From positions 1 to 28,000 of the forward strand of contig JADZAO010000052.1 of assembly GCA_020852535.1 (NCBI GenBank): DNA of 28,000 bases, written 5' to 3'. Under the pieces are notes generated by a model. It saw only the letters and a program-made list of their open reading frames with translations. It ran no database searches and was not told where the DNA came from. The translations under genes were made by a program, and so were the position numbers. Source of the DNA: Paracoccaceae bacterium. GTDB lineage: Bacteria > Pseudomonadota > Alphaproteobacteria > Rhodobacterales > Rhodobacteraceae. Below are positions 7,672 through 14,842 of this stretch, piece after piece; within the stretch, counting starts at the first letter, position 1; each line of letters starts with the position of its first letter.

Positions 7672-9009
7672 ATGGCCGGAATTCCGCACGACCATTACGA
7701 ACCGAAAAGCTCTGGCGAAAAGTGGCTACACAAACGCCTTCCCATCGTCGAGCTGATCTATAACACCATCATGATCCCGACACCCAAGAACCTCAACTAC
7801 ATGTGGATCTGGGGTGTCATCCTGACCTTCTGTCTGGCGTTGCAAATTATCACAGGCATCGTTCTAGTGATGCATTACACGCCGCATATTGACCTTGCCT
7901 TTGCATCGGTCGAGCACATCATGCGCAACGTAAACGGCGGCTATATGATCCGCTACCTGCACGCCAACGGCGCGTCACTCTTCTTCATGGCCATTTACCT
8001 ACACATCTTCCGCGGCCTCTACTACGGCAGCTACAAAACCCCACGCGAAGTGACATGGATCATTGGCATGCTGATCTACCTTGCCATAATGGGTACGGCT
8101 TTCATGGGCTACGTTCTCCCTTGGGGACAAATGTCCTTCTGGGGCGCGACCGTGATAACCGGCCTATTTGGCGCAATCCCCGGCATCGGGCCGGATATCC
8201 AAACTTGGCTTTTAGGCGGACCGGCTGTCGACAACGCCACACTGAACCGCTTCTTCTCACTGCATTACTTACTACCCTTCGTGATCGCGGGCCTCGTGGC
8301 ACTACACATCTGGGCCTTGCACACCACCGGCAACAGCAACCCAACCGGCGTCGAAGTGAGGCGCGGATCCAAGCAAGAAGCCGCACGTGATACCCTACCC
8401 TTCTGGCCTTATTACATCATCAAGGACCTCTTCGCCCTCGCAGTAATTCTTGCGATATTCTTTGCCGTGGTCAGTTTCATGCCCAATTACCTTGGCCACC
8501 CTGACAACTACATTGAAGCTAACCCGCTGGCGACGCCCGCACATATAGTGCCAGAATGGTACTTCCTACCCTTCTATGCGATCTTGCGCGCCTTCACCGC
8601 CGACGTTCTGATCGTGCAGATCACCCAGTTCATCACTTTTGGCATCATCGATGCCAAGTTTTTCGGTGTTCTGGCGATGTTCGGAGCTATTGCTGTCATG
8701 GTACTCGCGCCATGGCTCGACACCTCGGCGGTACGCTCTGGACGCTATCGTCCAATGTTCAAATGGTGGTTTGCCCTTCTGGCCATCGACTTCATCGTGC
8801 TGATGTGGGTAGGCAGCCAAACCCCGACACCGTTTACGGCATGGGTGTCGCTAATCGCATCCTACTACTGGTTCGCATACTTCCTGATCATCCTCCCGTT
8901 ACTCGGCGTCATCGAAAAACCGCTACCAATCCCTGTAACGATCGAGGAAGATTTCAACGCCCACTACTCGCCCCCCCAGGGCGGGACCAAAACCACCGCG
9001 GCCGAGTGA
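7672..9009 (+). CDS. petB: Cytochrome b of the bc1 complex
   Basis: 445 aa, the usual length for alphaproteobacterial cytochrome b, with about eight membrane helices. It carries haems bL and bH and both quinone sites. Seen: GGYMIRYLHANGASLFF and HIFRGLYYGSYKTPRE (haem helix B), GYVLPWGQMSFWGATVITG (helix C and start of the Qo site), RFFSLHYLLPF with HIWALHTTGNSNP (helix D), and the Qo motif PEWY at residues 294-297. A Shine-Dalgarno-like AAGGAAAC lies within the short gap after petA. It would be translated with petA and petC from one mRNA. Confidence 0.97.
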   Translation: MAGIPHDHYEPKSSGEKWLHKRLPIVELIYNTIMIPTPKNLNYMWIWGVILTFCLALQIITGIVLVMHYTPHIDLAFASVEHIMRNVNGGYMIRYLHANGASLFFMAIYLHIFRGLYYGSYKTPREVTWIIGMLIYLAIMGTAFMGYVLPWGQMSFWGATVITGLFGAIPGIGPDIQTWLLGGPAVDNATLNRFFSLHYLLPFVIAGLVALHIWALHTTGNSNPTGVEVRRGSKQEAARDTLPFWPYYIIKDLFALAVILAIFFAVVSFMPNYLGHPDNYIEANPLATPAHIVPEWYFLPFYAILRAFTADVLIVQITQFITFGIIDAKFFGVLAMFGAIAVMVLAPWLDTSAVRSGRYRPMFKWWFALLAIDFIVLMWVGSQTPTPFTAWVSLIASYYWFAYFLIILPLLGVIEKPLPIPVTIEEDFNAHYSPPQGGTKTTAAE

Positions 9010-9023
9010 GAGGATACCATAAC

Positions 9024-9845
9024 ATGATCCGCAACATCGCTCTCAGCGCAGCTGCTACCGTGACCCTTGTGGTCACGGGAGTCAGTGCTTTCGCGACCGA
9101 GACCACCGTACACATTGAAGACGTGACCTTCCCTTATGAAGGCCCCTTCGGAACCTTCGATCGCAACCAACTCCAGCGCGGGTTACAGGTCTATACCGAG
9201 GTCTGCTCGGCCTGCCACGGCCTAAAATTCGTCCCTATCCGCACCCTCGCAGACGAGGGCGGACCGCAGCTACCAGAAGATCAGGTACGCGCCTATGCGG
9301 CAGGCCTGTCGGTCAATGACGAAGCCTCGAACCCCAAGCTGATTGATCCCGCAACCGGATCGGCTCGCGCCCTAATTCCCTCAGACAACTTTCCTGCCAA
9401 CTACACAACGGGCGCACCTGACCTGTCCTTGATGGCCAAAGCCCGCGCAGGCTTCCACGGCCCCTACGGCCTTGGCTTAAGCCAGCTGTTTCGTGGCATG
9501 GGTGGACCGGAATATATCCACGCTATCCTAACCGGCTATACTGGCGAGGAAAAAGAAGAAGCAGGTTCGGTTTTCTACGAGAACCACGCCTTCTCAACCG
9601 GCTGGATCAAGATGCCGCCTCCGCTGTCGGACGATCAGGTCACTTATGCCGACGGCACCGCTGCAACGGTCGATCAGATGTCGATGGACGTTTCGGCCTT
9701 CCTGATGTGGACCGCCGAACCACATATGATGGAGCGAAAGGAAACCGGCTTCAAAGCCGTGTTTTTCCTCATCATATTCGCCTCACTACTTTACCTCACG
9801 AACAAGCGAATCTGGGCAAAAGTTAAAGGTAAGAAGATCAGCTGA
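9024..9845 (+). CDS. petC: Cytochrome c1 of the bc1 complex
   Basis: 273 aa. A signal peptide (hydrophobic core, VSAFA then T) sends it to the periplasm, and one C-terminal helix (KAVFFLIIFASLLYLTNKR) anchors it. Haem c is attached at C61-S-A-C64-H65; the axial Met is probably that in GWIKMPPPL. It passes electrons from the Rieske protein to cytochrome c. The frame is open upstream inside petB, but the start at 9024 is set by GAGGA nine bases before the ATG and by the signal peptide. Ends petABC; a bidirectional terminator follows. Confidence 0.96.
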   Translation: MIRNIALSAAATVTLVVTGVSAFATETTVHIEDVTFPYEGPFGTFDRNQLQRGLQVYTEVCSACHGLKFVPIRTLADEGGPQLPEDQVRAYAAGLSVNDEASNPKLIDPATGSARALIPSDNFPANYTTGAPDLSLMAKARAGFHGPYGLGLSQLFRGMGGPEYIHAILTGYTGEEKEEAGSVFYENHAFSTGWIKMPPPLSDDQVTYADGTAATVDQMSMDVSAFLMWTAEPHMMERKETGFKAVFFLIIFASLLYLTNKRIWAKVKGKKIS

Positions 9846-9865
9846 GGCCACCACCAAACGAACTG

Positions 9866-9899
9866 AAAAACCCCGACGACGCGCGGGGCTTTTCTTTTT
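9866..9899. terminator. Bidirectional terminator between petC and thiQ
   Basis: Arms CCCCG (9871-9875) and CGGGG around an eight-base loop, with A-rich DNA on the left and TTTTCTTTTT on the right. It reads as a rho-independent terminator for petABC on the plus strand and, through the left A-run, for thiQ on the minus strand. Confidence 0.75.
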
Positions 9900-9935
9900 A
9901 CGGCACCCCGCAAGATACCGCAGACAAAAAGAAGC

Positions 9936-10628
9936 TTAACCCAAATAGTCGGCCAGTGCCTTGGGCGGATTTGCAAAAAGCAAAGCCGTATCGACAGGAG
10001 GTTGCGCCAAGCCATCCGCGACAAGCACTGTCAAGGCAGCAAAGCCCTGCGCGTCCTTGGGATCATGCGTCACCATCAACACAGTCGCTCCCGTCTCGTC
10101 AGCAACTTCAGCCACCAGCGCGAGCATTTCAGCTTTTAACGCAGGACCAAGTGCCGCGAACGGCTCGTCCAAAAGCAAAATAGGCCGCGCCCGCAAGAGC
10201 GCCCGCGCCAATGCCGCCCTTCCTACCTGCCCACCCGAGAGCTCGGACGGCCTCCGGTCACCAAGTCCTGCAAGCCCTGTCCGCGTTAACGCCCAGTCTA
10301 TACGCTGCACGTCCTGTACGCTTGGCCGCAACCGCGACGATAAACCAAGCGCAAGATTCTGCGCCACCGTCAGATGCGGAAACAGATTCTGGTCCTGAAA
10401 CAAGATCGTAACAGGCAACGAACCCGGGTCCAACGGTGCCAAGTCGACTCCCTGCCAGAGCACACGCCCCTCTGTAGGGACCACAAATCCCGCAATTGCA
10501 TTCAACAACGTGGATTTACCCGCACCCGAAGGCCCTATGATCGCAACTTTTGCGCCCTGCGGCACAATAAAATCTGCAAACAAACGGAAACCAGGTTCGG
10601 TAAGCACAAGGCGGTCAAGTTGCAACAC
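9936..10628 (-). CDS. thiQ: Thiamine ABC transporter ATP-binding protein
   Basis: 230 aa from a GTG start (VLQLDRLVL), the place where similarity to ThiQ begins; an in-frame ATG five codons upstream (10643) is an alternative. It is the cytoplasmic ATPase powering thiamine/TPP uptake with ThiP and ThiB. Seen: Walker A GPSGAGKSTLL, Q-loop FQDQNLFPHL, signature LSGGQVGRAALARALL, Walker B ILLLDEPFAALG and switch His in MVTHDPKDA. The GTG lies within the end of thiP (14-base overlap), indicating coupled translation. Confidence 0.93.
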   Translation of the reverse strand: MLQLDRLVLTEPGFRLFADFIVPQGAKVAIIGPSGAGKSTLLNAIAGFVVPTEGRVLWQGVDLAPLDPGSLPVTILFQDQNLFPHLTVAQNLALGLSSRLRPSVQDVQRIDWALTRTGLAGLGDRRPSELSGGQVGRAALARALLRARPILLLDEPFAALGPALKAEMLALVAEVADETGATVLMVTHDPKDAQGFAALTVLVADGLAQPPVDTALLFANPPKALADYLG

Positions 10629-12171
10629 GGCGTCCCATCCCATCAAACAGCACAAATAGTGCAAAACTAAACACAACCAGCACCAAAGCAGCACCAGCCG
10701 CGGCCTCCATCCGATAAGCGCCCATCAAACGATGAACATAAAGTGGTAAAGTTGTCCCGCTTTCGCCCGCAAAAAGTGTGATAACTCCAAGATCTCCCAT
10801 TGAAAGCGAAGCCGCCAATCCTGCACCAAAGCCCAAAGGACGCGCCAGCCGTGGCAGCGTTACCCAACGCAATCGCGCCACGCCGACCAGCGCAAGCGAG
10901 CGCGCAAGTCGATCGTAATCGACATGCAAGGCACGAGCCTCAGGTAAAAGCAAACTATAGACATAGGGCAACGATAAGAGCGCATTAACCAGCACGGTCA
11001 CCGGCAAAGCCAGCGCTTCGGGCCGCACATAAGGCTGCACGGTCAGAAATAATCCCGTGCCCAACACCAATCCCGATACAGCTAAGGGCAAAGTCGCCAC
11101 CGCATCAAACAGCTTTGCCCCCTTAGCCTTACGCGCCACGGCAAGCGCTAGGAGAAGCGCAGCCACCACCGTCAATACGGTGGAAGTCAAAGCCACTGCA
11201 AAAGACCGTACCAGCGCCACTATCATCCCTAGAGGCAGATCCGCCAGCCCAGCGATACCCCGCAAAACAATCGCGCTTAAAGGCAACAGCAAAAAACTCG
11301 CTGCAATAAAAATTACCAAAATATCAACCCAAAATCGCCAGCCACGCGGCGGACGCATCTCGACCTTTCGCCCCAAACCTACACCAAAACCCGTAGAGCC
11401 AAGTACAGCCCAACCCAACGCCACTTCCCCTGCCCCCATCGCAAATTGCAACAATGAGAGCGCCGCCGCACGCGCAGGCTCATAATCAAAACGAAGCGCC
11501 TTATAGATAGCTAATTCGACCGTGGTCGCACCCGGCCCACCGCCTAGCGTCAAGGCAACCACAAAACTAGTAAGGCAGATCGTAAAAACCACCGCTGCCG
11601 CCCCCGGCAATACCGAACGGAGCATTGGCAGTTCCAAATGCCTATACACCGCGCCCTCGGTCATACCAAGCGAGGCCGAAAGCCGAAACCGCTCTGACGG
11701 TATTGCCTGCCATCCCATCAAAAGCATACGTGTAACTAGCGGAAGGTTAAAAAACACATGCGCCAGAAGAACCCCATGCAACCCGTAGATCGAAAGAGGC
11801 GGCAACCCGAACAGCGCCATAACATCACTTACTATCCCGGCTCGCCCGAACACGATCACAAGCCCCAGTACGGCTACAATCACAGGCAATAAAAAGGGCG
11901 CCCCCATCAGCGTAATGAGTATTCCTCGCCCCACAAAATAACGACGTGCCAGTGCTCGCGCTACCGGCACTGCCAGCAGACAAGACAGTCCCGCCGACAA
12001 CACCGCTTGGAGCAAAGTAAAGCGTACTGCCGCCCAATCAGTTGCCGTAGGCCAAAAGCTTCCAGCCTCTGCCCACACGACAGCCGCCATACCGAACGTC
12101 AGCACAACGACAAGGGCCGCGACAATCGCGGCCCCCATCGCGTAGTTTATTTGGCTAGAACGGCTTGCCAT
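10615..12171 (-). CDS. thiP: Thiamine ABC transporter permease
   Basis: 518 aa, the usual size of ThiP, a fused permease with two BPD_transp_1 domains and about twelve membrane helices. Each half shows an EAA-type loop that docks on ThiQ: ASLGMTEGAVYRHLELP near residue 170 and SLALVGVARLRWVTLP in the C-terminal half. The start at 12171 overlaps the 3' end of thiB by 25 bases and has GGAG about ten bases upstream; an internal ATG at 12138, nine bases after the thiB stop, is an alternative but lacks a ribosome binding site. It is co-transcribed with the downstream thiB copy and thiQ. Confidence 0.93.
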   Translation of the reverse strand: MASRSSQINYAMGAAIVAALVVVLTFGMAAVVWAEAGSFWPTATDWAAVRFTLLQAVLSAGLSCLLAVPVARALARRYFVGRGILITLMGAPFLLPVIVAVLGLVIVFGRAGIVSDVMALFGLPPLSIYGLHGVLLAHVFFNLPLVTRMLLMGWQAIPSERFRLSASLGMTEGAVYRHLELPMLRSVLPGAAAVVFTICLTSFVVALTLGGGPGATTVELAIYKALRFDYEPARAAALSLLQFAMGAGEVALGWAVLGSTGFGVGLGRKVEMRPPRGWRFWVDILVIFIAASFLLLPLSAIVLRGIAGLADLPLGMIVALVRSFAVALTSTVLTVVAALLLALAVARKAKGAKLFDAVATLPLAVSGLVLGTGLFLTVQPYVRPEALALPVTVLVNALLSLPYVYSLLLPEARALHVDYDRLARSLALVGVARLRWVTLPRLARPLGFGAGLAASLSMGDLGVITLFAGESGTTLPLYVHRLMGAYRMEAAAGAALVLVVFSFALFVLFDGMGRRVAT

Positions 12172-13139
12172 TCGGCTAAAGCTCCATCACGCACAGCAAC
12201 TGCATCAGTTGCAGAAAGTATTAACGATTTAGCCGGACGGAACCGATCAAAACCCTCAGGCAAGCCTACTGATGGTGTTACCGCAGGATACGCCCAGTTT
12301 TTCGTAATAACCGACTGGAAAGCATCGCTGCCTATGAAGGCAAGAAACTGATCGGCCAATTCCGGCTGGTCGGTTGCCGCCAACTTTCCGGCCACTTCAA
12401 TCTGCATATAATGCCCTTCGTCGAACACGGCTGCCGCCTTAGTATCATCGTTTTCCGCTATCAAATGATAGGCAGGTGAAGTTGTATAGGACAAAACCAT
12501 ATCTACCTCACCTTCGGTAAACATACCGTAGGCGCCCGCCCAGCTGGGCGTAACCGTCACGATATTATCAGCCAGTCCTGTCCAGATTTCCTTAGCTTTA
12601 TCACCATAAATCGTCTTGATCCAAAGCAACAATCCCAGTCCCGGCGCAGACGAACGCGGGTCCTCAATGACAATCTTGATATCGGAAGCGGCAAGTTCTT
12701 CGAACGTCTTAGGAACATCTGAAAGCTTGTTTTTATTATAGACAAACGCGAGCCAACCCCAATCGTAAGGCACGAAATAAGGATCGCTGAAGGACACAGG
12801 TAAGTCGTTCTTCCATGTCTGCCCATGCGGAGCAAACAAGCCCGAGGCCGTGGCTGCCGCAGTCATATTGGTGTCAAGGCCGAGCACAACATCAATATCA
12901 GACGATTTGCCCTCCATCTGCACTCTCGCAACCATCGTCGCTGCAGAGCCCCCGGACACAAATTTCAAATCGCAACTGCAGCTTGCTTCAAAAGCTTTTT
13001 CCACCGAAGGGCCAGCACCCCATTCTTCATTAAAGCTGTCATAGGTCAGTACATTAAGAACAGGAGTTTTTGCCACTGCAGCACAGGGAAAACCTGCGAC
13101 AACACTGACAAATCCTAGCGCAAGAATCGAAGTTTTCAT
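12147..13139 (-). CDS. thiB: Thiamine-binding periplasmic protein, downstream copy
   Basis: 330 aa, with a signal peptide ending near AAVAK. It binds thiamine and its phosphates in the periplasm and hands them to ThiPQ. Family features: VLTYDSFNEEWG at the start, SGGSAATMVARV, DIDVVLGLDTN, PYDWGWLAFVYN and WAYPAVTPSVGLPEGF. It is the second of two tandem copies, about 89% identical to the first by eye (about 36 differences in 330). The apparent upstream extension of the frame is translated riboswitch. Its Shine-Dalgarno is weaker (GGAGAA) than that of the upstream copy. It is followed by thiP with overlap, so this copy is the one tied to the transporter. Confidence 0.92.
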   Translation of the reverse strand: MKTSILALGFVSVVAGFPCAAVAKTPVLNVLTYDSFNEEWGAGPSVEKAFEASCSCDLKFVSGGSAATMVARVQMEGKSSDIDVVLGLDTNMTAAATASGLFAPHGQTWKNDLPVSFSDPYFVPYDWGWLAFVYNKNKLSDVPKTFEELAASDIKIVIEDPRSSAPGLGLLLWIKTIYGDKAKEIWTGLADNIVTVTPSWAGAYGMFTEGEVDMVLSYTTSPAYHLIAENDDTKAAAVFDEGHYMQIEVAGKLAATDQPELADQFLAFIGSDAFQSVITKNWAYPAVTPSVGLPEGFDRFRPAKSLILSATDAVAVRDGALAEWQAVLAK

Positions 13140-13143
13140 GTCT

Positions 13144-13179
13144 TTCTCCAATTGCGACAGAACAGGTCGGGCTTGGAGA
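13144..13179 (-). promoter_or_regulatory. Shine-Dalgarno-sequestering hairpin, downstream thiB
   Basis: In the mRNA, TCTCCAA (13173-13179) can pair with TTGGAGA (13145-13151), which contains the ribosome binding site GGAGAA (13144-13149). It lies just 3' of the aptamer and would act as the expression platform that blocks translation. The same arms are kept in the upstream copy. Confidence 0.5.
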
Positions 13180-13188
13180 TATTCCATG

Positions 13189-13276
13189 CACCTTCCCTCT
13201 GCCGGTATAATCCGGTTGAGCTTCAACAGGCTCGCTTTCACATCTCAGCCTGAAAAGTCAGCCGCCCCGAGGTAGG
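13189..13276 (-). promoter_or_regulatory. TPP riboswitch (thi box), diverged copy
   Basis: Minus strand. It keeps the thi-box skeleton CTCGGGG, GGCTGAGATG, CCGGATTATACCGG and GAGGGAAGG, but differs from the consensus at core positions. GGGGTGCC is GGGGCGGC, and the AACCTGA stretch is AAGCTCA. In P2 the change T to C is matched by A to G on the other arm, so that helix is kept. In P3 a G-G mismatch appears. The AACCTGA changes hit the region that builds P4 and the pyrophosphate site. Whether it still senses TPP is uncertain. Confidence 0.8.
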
Positions 13277-13372
13277 AAACAACAGCTAAATGATCCAAAT
13301 GAGAGTAAAAATTGACCACAGCTGCTTTTACCCCACGACACCCAACATCTCAGAACGTCAGCGAGCGAGATA

Positions 13373-13399
13373 AGGGGGCGACGACGACCGCAGCCCCCT
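13373..13399 (-). terminator. Hairpin after upstream thiB, possible terminator
   Basis: Arms of seven (AGGGGGC at 13373-13379 with GCCCCCT at 13393-13399) and a 13-base loop, ten bases past the stop of the upstream thiB. The following U-run on the minus strand is poor, so it may instead protect an mRNA 3' end or attenuate read-through to thiBPQ. Confidence 0.45.
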
Positions 13400-13409
13400 A
13401 GCGTATAAT

Positions 13410-14402
13410 TTATTTTGACAACACAGCTTGCCATTCAGCCAAAGCTTCATCACGCATAGCAGCTGCATCGGTCGGCGAAAGTAGTAGCGATTTAGCCGGG
13501 TGAGACCGATCAAAACCCTCAGGCAAGCCTGCTGATGGTGTCACTGAAGGATACATCCAGTTTTTCGTAATAACCGACTGGAAATCCTCGCTGCCTATGA
13601 AGGCAAGAAACTGATCGGCCAATTCCGGCTGGTCGGTTGCCGCCAACTTTCCAGCCACTTCAATCTGCATATAATGGCCTTCGTCGAACACGGCTGCCGC
13701 CTTAGTATCATCGTTTTCCGCTATCAAATGATAGGCAGGTGAAGTTGTATAGGACAAAACCATATCTACTTCACCTTCGGTAAACATACCGTAGGCCTCT
13801 GACCAACCGGGCGTAACAGTCACGATATTGTCCGCCAGTCCTGTCCAGATTTCCTTAGCTTTGTCACCATAAATCGTCTTGATCCAAAGCAATAATCCCA
13901 GCCCCGGCGTAGACGAACGCGGGTCCTCAATGACAACCTTGATATCAGAAGCGGCAAGTTCTTCGAACGTCTTAGGAACATCTGAAAGCTTGTTTTTATT
14001 ATAGACAAACGCGAACCAGCTCCAATCGTAAGGCACGAAATAAGAATCGCTGAAAGACACGGGTAAGGTGTTCTTCCATTTCTGCCCATGCGGAGCAAAC
14101 AGGCCCGAGGCCGTAGCCGCCTCAGTCAGATTGGTGTCAAGGCCAAACACAACATCAATATCAGACGATTTGCCCTCCATCTGGACTCTCGCAAGCATCG
14201 TCGCTGCATCACCAGACGCCACGAATTTCAAATCGCAGCTGCAGCTTGCTTCAAAAGCTTTTTCCACCGAAGGGCCAGCGCCCCATTCTTCACTGAAACC
14301 ATCATAGGTCAGCACAGTAAGAACAGGAGTTTTTGCCACCGCAACACAGGGAAAACCTGTGAGAACACTGACAAATCCTAGCGCAAGAATCGAAGTTTTC
14401 AT
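13410..14402 (-). CDS. thiB: Thiamine-binding periplasmic protein, upstream copy
   Basis: 330 aa, same length as the downstream copy, offset by exactly 1263 bases. The signal peptide is MKTSILALGFVSVLTGF... ending near VAVAK. It has the same family features: VLTYDGFSEEWG, SGDAATMLARV, DIDVVFGLDTN, PYDWSWFAFVYN, WMYPSVTPSAGLPEGF. Differences from its twin gather in the N-terminal half and the last 60 residues; a middle block is nearly identical in DNA. The ribosome binding site GGAGGA is strong. It carries its own canonical TPP riboswitch and a hairpin after the stop, so it may be expressed partly alone, giving extra binding protein or a different ligand preference. Confidence 0.92.
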   Translation of the reverse strand: MKTSILALGFVSVLTGFPCVAVAKTPVLTVLTYDGFSEEWGAGPSVEKAFEASCSCDLKFVASGDAATMLARVQMEGKSSDIDVVFGLDTNLTEAATASGLFAPHGQKWKNTLPVSFSDSYFVPYDWSWFAFVYNKNKLSDVPKTFEELAASDIKVVIEDPRSSTPGLGLLLWIKTIYGDKAKEIWTGLADNIVTVTPGWSEAYGMFTEGEVDMVLSYTTSPAYHLIAENDDTKAAAVFDEGHYMQIEVAGKLAATDQPELADQFLAFIGSEDFQSVITKNWMYPSVTPSAGLPEGFDRSHPAKSLLLSPTDAAAMRDEALAEWQAVLSK

Positions 14403-14406
14403 GTCT

Positions 14407-14442
14407 TCCTCCAATTGCGACAGAATAGGTCGGGCTTGGAGA
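14407..14442 (-). promoter_or_regulatory. Shine-Dalgarno-sequestering hairpin, upstream thiB
   Basis: TCTCCAA (14436-14442) can pair with TTGGAGG (14408-14414), covering the ribosome binding site GGAGGA (14407-14412). This arrangement, directly 3' of the aptamer, fits translational control by the TPP riboswitch, the usual mode in proteobacteria. Confidence 0.5.
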
Positions 14443-14450
14443 TATTCCAT

Positions 14451-14540
14451 GCACCTTCCCTCCGCCGGTATAATCCGGTTCAGGTTCAACGGGTCCGCTT
14501 TCGCATCTCAGCCTAACAAGTCAGGCACCCCGAGGTAAGA
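14451..14540 (-). promoter_or_regulatory. TPP riboswitch (thi box), canonical copy
   Basis: Minus strand. All conserved blocks are present in order: ACCTCGGGGTGCC, GGCTGAGATG, ACCCGTTGAACCTGA, CCGGATTATACCGG and GGAGGGAAGG, with ACCT/AGGT ends forming P1. It binds thiamine pyrophosphate and represses the downstream thiB. It ends about 49 bases before the thiB ATG. Confidence 0.95.
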
Positions 14541-14543
14541 AGC

Positions 14544-14571
14544 AGGATAAGCAATCAATTGTCAGACGCAA
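14544..14571 (-). promoter_or_regulatory. Candidate promoter of the thi locus
   Basis: On the minus strand TTGCGT (14566-14571) and TATCCT (14544-14549) are separated by 16 bases, just upstream of the canonical riboswitch. Fair match to a housekeeping sigma-70 promoter; unproven. Confidence 0.4.
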
Positions 14572-14696
14572 GGAAATAACAAAACGCCTTATGGTACATG
14601 CACGCTAAAGAAAGAATAAAAGAGAATTGTCCTTACCTTCTGCAAAGCCCTCAGCAAGGGATATTCGCGACAACAGAAAGAAAAACCAAAACAGTA

Positions 14697-14702
14697 TATA
14701 AT
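14697..14702 (+). promoter_or_regulatory. Candidate -10 element for aroC
   Basis: A perfect TATAAT within ACAGTATATAATG, 141 bases before the aroC ATG. No good -35 is found at the right distance, so this is only a candidate. Confidence 0.3.
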
Positions 14703-14726
14703 GTTTTCTCTTGCGCCATTTATTTT

Positions 14727-14810
14727 TAGGCGGAGAAGCAGCGAAGGGCAAACCGTCCGTTTCTGGAGCAAAAAAAGCCGTAGCGTTGCACCGCTGCCTC
14801 GTTTCGCCTA
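14727..14810 (+). repeat. Inverted repeat in the aroC leader
   Basis: Two nested arm pairs: TAGGCG (14727-14732) with CGCCTA (14805-14810), and GCAGCG (14738-14743) with CGCTGC (14792-14797), separated by an unequal internal loop (5 and 7 bases). The mRNA leader could fold into a long hairpin ending 32 bases before the aroC start. No known riboswitch class is recognised. Confidence 0.45.
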
Positions 14811-14842
14811 AAGCAAAAACTACAAGAGCGGGGACACAGTAC

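Noticed and set aside
13140..13241. N-terminal extension of the thiB frames into the leader (both copies)
   Set aside because: The extra codons are translated riboswitch and leader sequence; the signal peptide and ribosome binding sites put the start at MKTSIL.
14711..14842. In-frame N-terminal extension of aroC
   Set aside because: The family start is MSFNTFGH; the extension covers the hairpin leader and has no similarity to chorismate synthases.
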